64,000 nucleotides of DNA, from positions 4,092,001 through 4,156,000 of the forward strand of contig JAHRBC010000001.1 in the NCBI GenBank assembly GCA_022702545.1, written 5' to 3'. The notes beneath the pieces are model-generated. The model worked only from the letters and a program-made list of their open reading frames with translations. It did not search any database and had not been told where the DNA came from. Positions 1 through 12,732 of this stretch are shown here, piece after piece. Position 1 is the stretch's first letter; each line of letters begins with the position of its first letter. A program made the position numbers and the translations under genes. The DNA comes from Phycomyces nitens. Its lineage: Eukaryota > Mucoromycota > Mucoromycetes > Mucorales > Phycomycetaceae.

Positions 1-35
1 AAGCAATAAAAAAATTTATTTAAATAATATGTTAC

Positions 36-993
36 CTCATCGCTCCTCCAGCCTGGGCGTACTGTGCGGATCATCCGCCAGCCAGGAACTCCAGGAAACT
101 CATCCTCAGACTCACCCTCAGACATTGCTGCCTTTTGGATGAGTGCTGAGCAATCATTGCCTATCGCATTGTCAATGGCATCCTTGTTGGAGAGGTATGC
201 CATTCGACGGCGATGGAAATGCTAATCAAACATATGTTTAATATTGTTTTTCAATCTCAAGTCTTTTAGATGCTATACTATTACATACATCAGCTTCCCG
301 GCCGGCTTTTCTGGCACGAGCATTTGTGGCTACCCGTGCCTCAGGAGACGCCCTCTCCTGGCGACGCCTTCCGCAAAAGTTCCGGTAGACACTGTCCCGA
401 AGATCCCTTTGGCGCAAGCCAGTGTTGATGAACGTTGGGCCCAGGTAGGCAAGGAGTTCAAGAACCAACTCCTTGTTGGGAGATTCATTGAAATGAACCT
501 CCGTTCTCCACCTGGGCCTGTTGTTGTTGGCTTGCACCATAGCCAGGTTGTTTGACCTGAAATTGGGCCTCCACAGATAGTCTCGTATATGTCGCTATTA
601 AATTTTTATAAGCCAATGAATTGGTAAGCTATTGAGAATATTAATACTTACAAACGCTTCTGTGGCGGCACCAGGGTTATACTCCACCACAGCCGGGATG
701 ATGGGAGCTGGGCCAGTGGCAGGGATGGCAACAGGACCAGGAGCAGGGCCAACAATGGTGAATAGCTCCTCACCAAAGGCAGAAGCAAGCTTGGCGGCAG
801 GAACTGCACTGTTGTTGGCAGCCACCAACTCAGCCAAACTGTCAATAGCCTCGACAGTACTGGCGTTGCCTTCGATGCTGGTGCCAATGCGAGAATCTAC
901 CCTGACAAGGATGTTTTGAATATCCCGCAAGGTCTCCAACAATTGGAGTTGCTCATCGGTTGAGCGAGAAGTGGGAGTGGATCTTGGTGCCAT
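36..993 (-). CDS. P0 accessory protein (TnpA-like position), exons 1-3, partial
   Basis: A four-exon gene whose last exon lies beyond the window edge. Exon 1 is 993-652 (114 codons, Pro/Ala-rich C-terminal half), exon 2 594-289 (306 nt) and exon 3 221-36 (186 nt). Donors GTAAGT, GTATGT and GTAACA and AG acceptors keep the frame open. Exon 2 holds the likely DNA-binding region: Asn-rich segment, then SPNKELVLELLAYLG, then a basic stretch with LRQRDLRDSVYRNF and GRRRQE. Exon 3 carries the acidic motif AAMSEGESEDE and RPGWRSDE just before the splice. By position it may play the part of plant CACTA TnpA, but no homology to TnpA is claimed. Exon lengths match P1, P2 and P4. Confidence 0.72.
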
Positions 994-2580
994 GGTCTAT
1001 AGAATATCATATGTTTTCAAAATTAGCTTTATATTCTCTTTATAAATTATAGACTCTACTCTTTACATACAAAATACTTGGTTTGCGAGTGCAGGAGGGT
1101 CGATTCAATTGTAAATAGATGGTCTTTATATACACAGATGAGTTTAATAAACAGATTCCTAATTACCCTTTGTATACACTGTATAAATTAATAAAAAAAT
1201 AATTTTGGATCTCTGCTTGAAATTAAATATCATTTCTTTCTTTCTTTTTGTTCTATCTTCTTATCTCTGTTGTTTTATCTCTACGTGGGTTTCTGATAAG
1301 ACATTCTTTATACTAACAAATTAATGGCTTCTTTATAAATGTATACTCATCCCAATACATTCTCTCTACATTGCCCATCTAGACTAATCATGGTCAGTTA
1401 CATGTGCTGGTGCCATCTTGCAAGTTATTCTGATTGTTTCTTTCTATCCTGTAGACCTCTTCTACTTGTACAGCCTATTATATGGTGCCATCATCAGTGC
1501 CAGGGTAAATAAAATCTTTTCGTGTCAAATTTCTTTTTTTCTCAACGTTTGTTATTCTACAATAGGCCGCCGCCATCACTGTCTACCCCATCTGCCTCCT
1601 TCATCATCTATGACTGGTTATCATAATGGTAATGCCGTTTCTTGGTCTTTGTGCTTTTCCCTAATATTATTCTGGCTATTTACTAATACTTTTCTATATT
1701 CTTAAAAAGTTATTGTTGGCCGCCATATACCATCCCTCTACTATAATCGCCAACTCTGTTTTTGGTATGTAAATCGATTTTTCTATCACTCAATTCACCC
1801 ATATTAATTTATTTTATCCCATCTCTAGTCAATCTAATCATACAAGATGCCATGCCGCACAACTCAGCCCCTCTTTGCCCATTCTTATCCAATCCTTGCA
1901 ATGTAAGTATAATATCCCTTGCATCTTGAATAGCACCCGCACTTTTGAATATATGTCACTAATATAACTTTTATTATATCAGAATACTACTGCAACCACC
2001 CAAATTGCTGCCGGACCCTATTTTCAGGTATTGTTCAGTAGAGAAGTATCCGATCCAAGTAATATCAAATAGGCTGGTAGAAGCGGCAAGGATAGACAGT
2101 AATAGTATTAGAGCTTGTATATAGAACAATTCTATTCTTTCCAATAAACACAAATATAAACCATAAACCTTTTAAGTACGGGGTATAAAATGATGGAAAG
2201 AGTAATTATTGCTTGATTATACAATAATGAGTTTCAAAGAGTGGTCAATACTGGCAGTTTGAATGGGTAAACAATAATAAACCCTCACTATTAGCGTATG
2301 AAAAACAACAATAAGATCGCCCTTTCAAGATGTAAACACAATACCTGTACACCAAAAACATAATGTCGGATGTAACAATTGAGTATATCAAGTCAGTTAA
2401 GCATGTCAAAAATGCTAACAAACCTTTGTTCCGTTCGCTGTCACAACTTTTACCATGTTTATTTCGAGTCTTACAACCTGATAGAAACCTAGGTTCTCCT
2501 ATCTGTCATATCTGTGTTTTACCATAGAAAATTCGCGACTTTTCACATATTTATTTACAGTTTTACACATGATCTACTTT
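994..2580. repeat. P0 subterminal region with one exon/intron-like repeat unit
   Basis: No solid gene. AT-rich DNA shared with the ends of P1 and P2. One copy of the unit found as 4-5 tandem copies there lies at about 1440-1700, with intron-like borders (CCTGTAG before ACCTC, CAATAG before GCCGCCGCC, CATAATG before GTAATG). From about 1850 to 2190 it matches P2 29640-30000, ending in the shared motif AAGTACGGGGTATAAAA. Confidence 0.6.
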
Positions 2581-2596
2581 TACCGTTTTCCCAGTG

Positions 2597-5500
2597 TTAA
2601 TGACCAATAGGAACCGAATTTTGATACATTAATTACATGAATGTTTCCATGCCCATTAACAACAAAGCCAAAGTCCATAACGTCTTTGCATTTCAGAGTT
2701 GTATCCACAGGGATAATCTCACAAGGTCGGATATGCGGGTTTCCACAAGAATCAGTGCAAAAACCAGGAAGAGAAGAGCAAATATCATAGTCAGCTGTAA
2801 CTAACGAGTACTTTTGCAAGCTAAAAGATCCATCTTGATTTCTCAAGACTTTACCAAGCAACAAGGTATTGCCATGCAAAAAGAGTCCAGTTAAGCCATC
2901 AACTACTTGGGACTTGTTGATATAGTAGCTGTCGGTTTGGTTCTTTCAAGCACCAAAGAAGTGCTTGTTGAAATCCACGTTTTCAGTCTGCAATCTTTGG
3001 ATCAGAGAACCACTTTCGCCACAGACTAGGCATTCTTTCTTGACACCATTTTCTTTCCAGGTCTTGGTATACACAAATGATAGACCGTTGAACAGTTGCC
3101 GGCACATGAACTGCTTTCCAAAACGAGTGGCGACATCACGAGAAGTGTACTGTCGGTTTGTCTGGAAAAGATGTTCACGGATGAACTTGTTGAACTGTTC
3201 AGAACTCTCGGTCTCGTACTGAAGGGGGCATCCAAATCTTTGTATATCGTCGACCAAATGGTGGAGCATGTGTATCTTGGGGCGCAAAGAGAACATGGGG
3301 GGCTTTCCAGAACTTCCAATCAAGTGTTGATCTAACATAAAAAGAGATCTTGTGAAATTTGATAATGCAACTTGTAAAGAATGGATATACACATCAGAGC
3401 CACATTCAATACCACAAAGGTATATCAAAGAGGTCAACTGTCCCAAGTAGGTAAAGCATTGCATAAAGACATCAAAACGTTCAACTTGTTCAGAGAATAC
3501 AGTACCAAGAACCGTAGGTAAAACCTGTATGAGCTGCTTATAATCTCGGCCAACGAATGAACCACTGTGGCAAAGATTATTCCTGAAAGTTCTTGAGTAC
3601 GCAGAGCTGTTTCTGCTAGACATAATCACTCTACCAAGACAATCTCTTTCTGAAGGTTTAGGAACTTCCTTCAACAGATAGTCTACCAGATATTTAATGC
3701 AACCAAGTGGGACAGTATCGAGCACCTCTACTGGACAATCTTGGGCTGGGTCAAATGCACCTAAATGAAGAAACTTTTCACTACCATTGACAATAAAGCT
3801 ATATGTATCAGACATAACCTTGTACTTTTGAATATCGGTTCCTTTCAATTGAACAGCATCACGGAAATGTGCCAAGTGCTTCTTGGGATACTCATGAGAT
3901 ATGTACGTATCAGATGAGTTTGGCATTGATCAGACAAGACCAGAAAGCGTAGAATGTTTTGGGCAGAAACATTTACAGCATGGATATCTGGAGTTGGTAC
4001 CCTTGTGCATAGCCAACTGCGAGTGTCTAGGATTGTCTGCCATCAAAAAGAGAAGAGGGGCGACAAGAAGAACATATTCATTATGATCATATGAATATAC
4101 TTCAATACCACGTTCCAACTGAGCAAGATCATCAACAATTGGGCCTAGCATATTGACAGCTCGCAGATTTTTATCCGATGTGCAGACAAACAAAGTATTC
4201 TCTTGACGACTTCTTTTTTCCAAAGACATGGCGCCAAGGTACATCAAGTAGCTGTCAAAAACATTGTATTGCTTTGACTTGTTTCCAGAAGTATTGTCAG
4301 ACCAGAGGATGATAGGAGCAACCACAACCTTCATATATCATGCACCATTATGAGAAGAGCTGGGATAGGCACGTTTGAATCCATTAGAGGGACAAGCTCC
4401 AGACCAAAGACAAGCGATATGGGGATCAAGGCCATCGTGAACCAGAGACAACCTTCTGTTACTGTCATAGACTACTGTACAGCCATTTCCTCCGAATGAC
4501 TGATCCTTTGGAATCGGGCAAACAAGTTCATTCAATGGTACCAAGTACCTCTCCGGAAGGATCACAAAGTTGATAGTCAATCCAGTCATTATGCCAAGTT
4601 TGATATTGTCAAGAGAGCTGCTTAGGAAATGAAACGATTCAACAAAAGCCATCTTTGAATTGTCTCCAGAAACAGTTTGGCCTTCTTTGGTGAGGAACTT
4701 GCTCAATAGCCAGCAGTAGCCATGTCTGTCTTTTGCAATATCACCAATCCAATAGTCCTGGCCATTAACTGTCATCATGGGTGTTTGAAGACTTTCATGA
4801 TGTTTCCATTTATCACCCTGATTCAAGTTCATGATCTGGCCAGTTGTGAAATCAGGGAGGGTAGATATTTGGTCAATCATACCCGGTGTGGCAGCAATGT
4901 TCTTCAAGTACTCAGAGGGCTTGTTCATGAAGAATGCATGCTCTTCTCCATCCTTGTTCGTTCCTTTGCATTCGACAGGACTGAGAACTGGGACCTTTGA
5001 CTTGATGCGACTTTGGAAATTGAGGATTCTGTCAGGGGCTGGTAAGACTAATGTCTCCGTAGATTCCTCTTGCAACTTCAAGGTGAGCTTCAGCAGATAA
5101 TGGATCTTCTTCACCATGCATTCCGAGCAAAGATCTTCATCACCATAAAAGAATGCATGGAGCAATTCTTCAACGCTGGACTTGAATGGATTTGTCATAT
5201 CCACAATGTGATCCACTTGTTCCGTTTGGCTCATTGCATAATTCAATTGACCAATATCCTCTTCAGTAGTGTCTGAAACGGCATCATGCGATTGATCCTC
5301 AAAGCTTCTCGACAAAGGCAGAATCGTATTGAGAAGGAATGCTTCATCAATTTGGGGCAGTACAGACTCTGTTTTATCATTGTCATCATCCGAGTTATAG
5401 ACATCGGCGTCTGACATATCATCGTACTCATCATCATTCTGATCATTGTCTTGGCTATCTTCATCACCAGAATCATTTTCGTTGTCAATATTAGGATCGT

Positions 5501-5891
5501 AATGCTGAAAAGCAAATTCACCAAGGTCAATAGACATAGAACAAGAGGGGTCTACTGATTCATCAAGATCAGATCCAGTCATCGTGATGGGACTATTAAA
5601 GGTCATAATATTAATATATAATACTTGTGATTTTATCAAATAAACTTACTTCTCCTGCTTCCAAGAAAACAACTTCTTGAAATACTTGGAGTCCACCTTT
5701 TCTGGATGCTTCAACCTCACATGCTGGCAAAATGAGTTAAAAACACGGACTTTTCCATCCTTGCACCATGGACACGTTTGCGATTGTCTGATCTTGTTAA
5801 CCCTGAGGTTAAGGACGCTTGAAGAACCAGTATTGTTTTTGTTGTTATTGTTATTGTTGTTTTTGTTGATGTTATTGTAATTGTTGTTCAT
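2597..5891 (-). pseudogene. Transposase B: Tnp2-like fungal transposase with N-terminal zinc finger, three in-frame TGA codons
   Basis: Exon 1 (5891-5650) encodes a poly-Asn start and a C2H2-like finger (CPWCKDG, then CQHVRLKH). A 57-nt intron (5649-5593, GTAAGT to TAATAG) joins in frame to the main exon. That exon has an acidic Asp/Asn-rich segment, then WSDNTSGNKSKQYN with an expected catalytic Asp, DNPRHSQLAMHKGT, YPCCKC, and a C-terminal helical part (RPKIHMLHHLVDDIQRFG, YETESSEQFN). This pattern is that of basidiomycete-type Tnp2-related transposases, quite unlike the A/P/C families. The frame is broken only by TGA at 4338-4340, 3930-3932 and 2946-2948, and stays in one frame across all three. 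The 3' end is cut by P0 at 2596/2597. Probably a dead copy; each TGA could derive from CGA by one transition. Confidence 0.8.
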
Positions 5892-6680
5892 AATTATAGT
5901 GTATGAAAGGACTTTAACAATTTGTTAGAAACAAAGGTGGGCTAATTTATAGAATTAAGGAACCTTTTGACGTAAGTTAATGCTAGTCACAATTGTCATT
6001 ACGTAGGAATTTCCAAGCAATTCTTATTTTTGTCTTATGTTTTTCACGTTCTAAACAAAAGAAAAAAATAAGATGACTATTACATCAGCATTAATGCTAA
6101 TCATCTACTTGTATGTCATTACCACGTAACCTTCATAGTAAGAAAAGCTTAGCTTCACACTTTCACACAAAAAACACCCTAGGTATGATAAAACATGCGT
6201 TACATTTACCTTTACTAACTTTTTTATCATTAGTCAATAGATATTGTTATATGTTTGGACTTACTGAGAAATAAAAGCCTTATACTTGGTATGTACGTAT
6301 GTTATTATCTTATTTCCACATTATATGTATACATCATTTACTTATCATGGCTACATTTATAGGCCCTTCATCTTGTCTTTCCATTGTAAATAAAAGGTAT
6401 TTATATTATTATCCGAAGGATATGCATGCTCAGCATAACTAACTCATCTACTGTACTGTAGGTAAGTCTTTTAGACATCATTATGGCATTACTATGAAGC
6501 ATTTAGTAGTGTAGCTATTGCAGCCTGTGTAGTAGGCTATGCAGTAGGCTGTGTAGTAGGCTATACAGTAGGCTATACAGTATGTAAATAGTATGTAAAT
6601 AGTACATAAATAGTAGGCTGTATTATTAGGAACTAAAATTTATTTCAATAAAAAAAAATATTTTTAAACCAATAATATTA
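5892..6680. other. AT-rich leader of B and unassigned junction towards remnant D
   Basis: No gene supported. This must contain the promoter side of gene B and the boundary between element B and remnant D, but no convincing terminus was found. A possible CACTACTAAATG inverse end lies at about 6495-6506. It includes the short-period repeat listed separately. Confidence 0.4.
6515..6620. repeat. Short tandem repeat based on GTAGTAGGCTRT
   Basis: Imperfect repeats of a roughly 11-12-bp unit (gtagtaggct, gcagtaggct, acagtaggct) grading into gtaaatagta units. Non-coding. Confidence 0.7.
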
Positions 6681-6819
6681 TTACATTTTATGTATTTTAC
6701 CAATTATTTGCCCTACCCCCCAAATATCAAATCTTTTTTTAGCAGAAGCTTTGTATAACTTTGACTCCATATATGGTATGTATTTCCCTAAAACTATAAA
6801 TACTCTTTCGTCTGCGGGA

Positions 6820-7281
6820 CTAGAATAAAAATCGGTGGGTGTGTTCCTGGAGCTCATCTGTTCCAAAAAGAGAATCTTTGGCTGAAAGAGGTAAGAACAC
6901 ATTGGGATATTCCATGTATGATGGTACATCATTAGAGTAATTGTCATCTATTGGAACTGAGTATGAGTAAAGTGCATATTGGGTATAAAAAATAAAATAC
7001 TATGTACATTCAATGTCCTCTTCAAATTCAATTGCTTCCATGTCTGCATCAACACTACTTTGTTGGACAGGCAAGACTATTTAAAATATTATTAATATTA
7101 TAGCCCACACTATATAATAGCCATTTTATTTACTATTGATATTTCTATCCAATTCTTTGTCTTTGTCACTCTGAGCATGACGCTTGGCAGTTCGTTTGTC
7201 AGCGATCATGTAGCCAGCAGGATTGCAAACGCATTTCGAGCATTGGCATTCAACTTCATTAGCATTGGGAATGGCAAACAT
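6820..7281 (-). pseudogene. Remnant D: first three exons of a Tnp2-type transposase gene
   Basis: Exon 1 starts at 7281 and encodes a Cys/His motif (VECQCSKCVC, then TAKRHAQ) like exon 1 of the A, P and C transposases. Exon 2 (about 7075-7010) is short and acidic (DADMEAIEFEEDIEC). Exon 3 begins at 6947 and has LPLSAKDSLFGTDELQE, matching LPLSESDAIFGAEDE of family A. A TAG at 6820-6822 closes the frame and the large catalytic exon is missing. Its leader to the right is interrupted by A1; adding the flanks gives about 230 bp from ATG to the terminus at 13682, as in A and P elements. Confidence 0.65.
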
Positions 7282-7655
7282 TTTTTAGAATTTATATCAA
7301 AAGAGAGTATAGAATAGTTGTAGTTTATTGCCAGTTTCTTTATAGTTTTCTTATTACTTTCAGGTACTCCGTAATCTATCTAACCAATAAGACATGCATA
7401 TATCACTGCAAAAATACCCCCGATTCCCATATGTGTATTTGATACAGTAGGTATGGGATATAAAGGTCAATTTTCTAGCTCAGGCCCTTTTTTGTGAGTT
7501 CAGAGAGAAAAAATATTTTTGATGGATTTTATTGGGTGTAGGTGATTGTGTAGCATGACAAAAATAATTATTAAACTCAAAGTATATCAAATAAACTGTA
7601 CCTGAATATATCTTCTTTACTGTTAAACCAAAACATTTCAATTATTTATTAAACA

Positions 7656-10600
7656 ATGGCTCCTATCCGTAAATCTACAAGAACAAAAGAATGCAGATGT
7701 TCTATTTGCAAGAACAAAGAGGGTGGATTTGATTTTCTCACAGCTCAAACATTTAAGCGTCATATGCTTAAAGAAGATGCCAAAAACAGTTTTTCCGGTG
7801 GTAGATGTAAGATATATTTTATATTTTAATTTGAAAATTATTTAATTAATAATAAATACGTTTTTGAATTAAATAGTAATGGAAATTGTTGATACTGAAG
7901 AGCAATACTTTGAGGCCGTAGACAATGTAGAGGCCATGGATTTTGAGTCTGGTGGTAAGGATTTCTTAAAATTTTATTGTTTTTTTATTAAATTAATTTT
8001 TATTACACCTGGGCAGACTTGGAAAACGCCGTTGAAGAATATGAGGGGGTACAAGAACCTATTAGAAACCTACCTCTCTCTGAGTCTGATGCCATTTTTG
8101 GTGCAGAGGATGAATGTAGCTCAGTTGGTGACTCTGACTCTGACTCTGACAGTGAAAGTGAAGACGAGATGAATGATGATGAAGGTCTGTATAGTATCTG
8201 AGCTGATAATCGCTCTATCTATATAAATATTATATATTAATATGCTTTTTTGATTAATATGTTTCTAGAATTCAACTCAGAATTGAGTTTAATTCACGGC
8301 TTTATAGTCAAGGCTCTTGCCCTGTTTATTTCCTTTTACGTAGTCAATGAAGGCGCGATTATCTTGATTGCAATCGTGAACAAGATCTTGGATTTTTTGG
8401 CGATTCTTTCCGAGTCCCATCAAGTGTCTCTGGTCTCAAAAGCATGGCAGGAATGGATACATTGACAAAGGGCATCAAGAAGTATGTTGCATGTGGTGAA
8501 TGTCACAGCATTTATGAGAATGATAGTGCACCTCTTTTCTGTACCTTTGACAAGTTTGAAAACAACGCCTTGTGTGGCCATGGCTTGTTCAAGTCCAATT
8601 CGTCATCTGTCCCAAAGAAGTCATATGTGTACCAATCTGTCAAACACTCTCTGCAGATTCTCTTTTCTCGGCCTGATTTTGAATCACAGATCAACTCTTG
8701 GAATCGTGGTCCCAAGGTGGAAAAGACTATGTTTGACGTATATGATGGTGCTATGTGGAACAGTCTCAAAGACATCAATGGTGACCTCTTTGTTGATGAC
8801 AGCCGCTCTATAATGTTGACACTGAATATTGACTGGTTCCAGCCATTCGATGGTGTGTCATATTCGTGTGGTGCCATTTACTTCGCTGTCAACAACCTTC
8901 CTCGCAATATCAGATTCAAAAAGGAAAATGTCATCCTTGTTGGGTTAATGCCTGGACCTAAAGAAGCAAAGACGTCTGAAATCAACCACTATCTCAAGCC
9001 TCTTGTTGACGAATTAGAAGAATTGTACCTGGGTATCACTATCAAGACCAACAAATGCCCATCTGGAGTGAGAATCCGTGCTGCTCTCTTTGTTGTTGCT
9101 TGTGACATCCCTGCTGCACGAAAAGTATGTGGGTTCACATCTCATACAAGCACGAACGCCTGTCACAAATGCAATCGTCAATTCACTCGTTTAGCTGGCA
9201 CAAGCTCTGTTGATTATTCTGGATTTGACTTCTCAAAGTGGCTCCTTCGCACTAGAGATGATAATCGTAAGGATGCTGAGGTCTGGAGAAATGCAGCCAC
9301 TCAAGCTGAGAGGCAGCGCCTTGAAGTTGCCAGTGGTGTTCGCTGGTCCGAACTGCATCGTCTCCAGTACTTTGACGTTGTCCGCTGCACGATCATCGAT
9401 CCAATGCATAATCTTTTCTTAGGCACTGCCAAGAGGATGATGGAGAGATGGGTTGCAGATGGAGTAATCAACGATAAGAGTCTTGTTGCCATGCAGAAGA
9501 TGGTAGAGAAGATGGTGTTGCCAGCAGACTACACAGCTTTGAAGACGAAGATTGGGAAGGGGTTCCCCTTCATGAAGGCAGACGAGTGGAAGTCGTGGTG
9601 CTTGGTGTACTCTCCCGTGGTGTTGAAGAACGTTCTGCCGCCACAAAAGTTCAAGAACTGGATGTTCTTTGTAAATGCCTGTCGTTTTCTGACCAAGCCA
9701 AGTATTTCTGAAGATGACATTGAAGATGCACATCGCAATCTGGAGCAGTTTGGCAAAGGTTGTGAGCAACTATATGAGCCTGACCTCCTCTCTCCCAACA
9801 TGCACCTCCATCTTCACCTTCGGGAAACCGTTCTGGACTTTGGTCCGGTTTATGGCTACTGGCTCTTTGGTTTTGAGAGGTACAATAGTATACTCAAGAA
9901 TATCAACACCAACAGGAAAAGTGGATTCGAGGCCACATACATGAGAAGCTTTGTTGAGGATACACGAAAGGCAGATTTTGTTCGTGGTTTTCTGAGCACA
10001 GCAAATGGATATGATCTGTCAGATGTTTTCAGCAAGTTTACCAGTGGGCCAGATACTACTCTCATGCAAACACTTTCGCATTGTTTCCCTACCTTTTCGT
10101 TGCCTGAGTTTGTGAAATATGCTGAAGACCCATCACTAACAGTGCATGGTAATGAGCCTTTGCCACCATCTACACTGCCATTAAAGAAGAAGCCTATGAG
10201 TATGATGAGTAGGGCAAAATACGACTGCCTAGTGGAATATTACCAGGTTGCCTACCATGACAGGTCCATTAAAGGCTGTAATGACACCATGGCTTCCTCT
10301 GCTTTCGTCAATGACTGGATCGAAATGCTCAAGTCTGTCAGTATTCTAGGCCAGACGTTCAAAGGAAAAAATGGTAGAAATCAAAAAGGATCATACATCC
10401 AAGCACTGTTTATTGAGGAAAAGACCGAGGCAGTGTATGCGTATGTTGGAGAGATTCAGTATCTATTTGTTCACGCATTTAGCCCTGCTGTTTCTTTTTC
10501 ACATCGCGGAAATGCCTATAACAGTCAACACACCTTTGCTTTTGTGAACTGGTTCAAAACTACGTCAGACACCACCAGAGAGGCTGAAGGCATTGAGATT

Positions 10601-10747
10601 CACAAGGACGAATTCTCGGCTCTTGACTTTCAAAGCATTCTTCCTGTCCATCGGATTCTCCTGCCTGTTGCAATTGTGGATTATAAATCTAGTAGTAACA
10701 TTAACAAAAAACTAGTTATCCCTTTGCCTAGGAAGGTTTTTGCCTAA
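7656..10747 (+). pseudogene. A1 Tnp2/DUF4218 transposase, four exons, frameshifted
   Basis: Exon 1 (ATG 7656) encodes ECRCSICKNKEGG and a KRH, a small Cys/His motif. Exon 2 (MEIVDTEEQYFEAV) and exon 3 (LPLSESDAIFGAEDE plus a DSDSDSDSE tract) are acidic. Exon 4 is the catalytic body: IYENDSAPLFC, DVYDGAMWNSLKD, LNIDWFQPFDGVSYSCGAIY, GLMPGPKEAKTSEINHYL, ACDIPAARK, CHKCNRQF, DPMHNLFLGTAKRM (Tnp2 region), then MHLHLHLRETVLDFGPVYGY and FERYNSILKN (DUF4218-like), and a C-terminal part ending in PVHRILLPVAIV. The T-tract at 8393-8398 has six T where A2 and A3 have seven, shifting the frame after KILDF. The frame resumes around 8444 and is otherwise open to the TAA. Confidence 0.85.
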
Positions 10748-10842
10748 ATATATTTATCTTATCTCTCTTGTTTTTAATCATAATTTTATAGGTTGTTTTG
10801 CAAATCATGTGTTTAAAAAGTAAAAAAGACAAAAACAAAGAT

Positions 10843-12074
10843 TTATTCATTTTTGAATGTCCAGACAGGCAAATTCAAAGTCAGGTGACTTGGGGCAGGA
10901 ATCTCCTTGACTGATGTTTGCCATCTGGGCATTCTTGTCTTTGTCTTTGGTCTAGACCGTTTCAGGTCATCTTCTCTTGAAAAACGGTCAATGACCTCCA
11001 GAAGCCGGTTCAACTATATTAAATTTATCAGTCTTTTATCATCACTCAGCACATCACTCTATGAAATATAAATTACCTCATCGCTTCTCCAGCTGGGACG
11101 AGCAACATGGAGAACACGCATGGTGATACCAGGCGCAACGTCTTCCATGCCCGACTCACCATCAGACATCACATCCTTTTGGAGGACATGGAGATAGGCC
11201 ATCTCCTCAGAGTTTTCAGGCTTATGGCCCATCTCCTCGTCAATTGCCCTCCAGTGACGCTTGTAGACTGCCACCCTGCGCAAGTGGATCTAGAAAAATT
11301 TTCAGATTAAATCAAAAATATCATATTGTCTTTATACTAACCTCGACGAGCCTGCTGTTGACCCGAACCTTTTTCTTCTTTGCAATAGACTGCTCTTCAG
11401 TCATCTTTGCAACGCGATGGTAGTACTTATAGTTATTTTTTAGTTTTTGCACTACCATGCCAGGCCAAAAACCAGCAGCACGAGGCTGTGAGAGAATGTA
11501 GTCTCTCATGTAGTTAATGACCCTGACATTGTCTGGGTGGTCAATCCTCTCATCCTTATTCCATTTCTGCTTGCCTTCGTTCTCAGCAATCAGAGCAGGA
11601 TCTTCGGAGTCAAGGTCTTTCTTCCACATCTTATTCTCAATAAGTTCCTGGATATAATTTGTGAGAAAATATTTTTTTACAAAACAATAATACTATTCAT
11701 ACCAAGACAATCGCGCGCATATCACTGGGACTAATTGAGCTGGAGGGGCCAACGGAAGGAACCATTCCAACGGAACCAGCTTGGCCAAGAGGGAGCTGGC
11801 TCTGGACACCACTGGCATGGGCTTCCATGAGTGTACTCATGGTCTTGTTGGTCTTGCCAGCGATGTCGTAGACCATTCCCATTCTGGACTTGAGGAACCT
11901 CAAGTCTTCAAGGATAGCGGCCATTTCTGTCCTGCCTTGGCTACTTCCCTCACCAGTACTGGGAGATCTAGGCATAATCTCACGCTGGCTGATACGACCA
12001 GCAACAACACGGTCAATTGGAGCAGCTGGATTTGCTCTGGCTTTGCGTCCTGAGTTTGCTTGGTTTGGGGACAT
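10843..12074 (-). CDS. A1 accessory protein, 353 aa, four exons
   Basis: Exons 12074-11703, 11647-11342, 11289-11077 and 11013-10843; all introns begin GT and end AG, and every junction is in phase 0. Exon 1 encodes a basic N-terminus and a Ser/Gly/Pro-rich end. The 306-nt exon 2 has NVRVINYMRDYIL, then GFWPGMVVQKLKNNYKYYHR and a Lys/Arg cluster, plausibly DNA-binding. Exon 3 has YKRHWRAIDEE, DVMSDGESGMEDV and RPSWRSDE. Exon 4 is a short helix (LNRLLEVIDRF) and a basic tail. It converges on the transposase gene, with 95 bp between the stops. By place it corresponds to the TnpA slot of plant CACTA elements. No family name is known to me. Confidence 0.75.
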
Positions 12075-12349
12075 TTTCTAAATAAATATTTTTAAAATAA
12101 AATAATAATCATACATACATTAATATATTTTTATTATATATATCCTTGAATATATAGACTTACATAATAAGCTGTAGTAGTGGGTGTAGTGTCAGGTAAG
12201 AACAATAGTATTACTTGTCAAAAAAACTATATTTATATATTGAAAAAAGTATATTTTCGGAGTACAGCAAAATAAAATGAATTTGTGGACACACAGTTTT
12301 CATAATCCCATTATTCTCATAATTTATTAGGGCTTATTATAATCTAAAA

Positions 12350-12732
12350 ATGTGTGTGGATTCTTTTTTCCTGATTTTCCCTTTTTCTCTTTCTTTTTTC
12401 TTTTTACTTTCTTTATACTCTCTGGTAAGTACTTGAAAATTTTTCACGCAATTAAAAACAACCTTTAACATTTTTTCAATTATCCAAAAGATGTCCTATA
12501 GTCACTTTTATTCATGCTTACACAAGAAAAAGGTAAATAGGCGCACTATTTTTTATTGCTGTTGCTAATCAGTAATCTTCATCTTGTAGATTCAAAAACA
12601 ACTCCTTTCAATCGCAATGGCCAAAGATGACAATGATGAAGTTGAATGGAGGGAATGTACTTGGTATGTTTGAATATTTTATCACTATTAATACTAATAT
12701 ATTCTGTCTTTACTATCAGCTCTTTATATTAA
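12350..12732 (+). CDS. A1 third gene candidate: short spliced ORF with hydrophobic start
   Basis: Four short exons can be read: 12350-12424 (25 codons, very hydrophobic: FFLIFPFSLSFFFLLSLYSL), 12491-12532, 12590-12663, then from 12720. Borders are GTAAGT, GTAAAT, GTATGT and AG. The spliced frame gives about 67 residues ending in TAA at 12730-12732. A3 has the same exons with the first two in frame despite many differences. In exon 3, A1 has one extra A in an A-tract. The product would have a signal-anchor-like N-terminus. It is transcribed away from the accessory gene. It could also be a non-coding spliced RNA. Confidence 0.35.

Larger units (their letters stand above)
1..2596. mobile_element. 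Element P0: right (accessory-side) end of a P-family CACTA-like transposon
   Basis: The segment holds the accessory gene in minus orientation followed by about 1.6 kb of subterminal DNA and ends at 2596 with the inverse of CACTGGGAAAACGG, the same terminus as P1 and P2. The subterminal part (about 1080-2200) resembles P2 at 28.4-30.0 kb but carries only one of the roughly 235-bp repeat units. The 3 bp after the end are TTA; the left end and its duplication lie outside the window. P0 interrupts the 3' part of the transposase gene B. The rest of the element, including its transposase gene, is upstream of base 1. Confidence 0.85.

Noticed and set aside
2580..2596. Natural TAA stop of transposase gene B
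   Set aside because: The TAA and preceding codons belong to the P0 terminus; the gene is cut at 2597.
6495..6506. Terminus of element B at TTAGTAGTG
   Set aside because: Only a weak CACTA-like match with no paired end or duplication.
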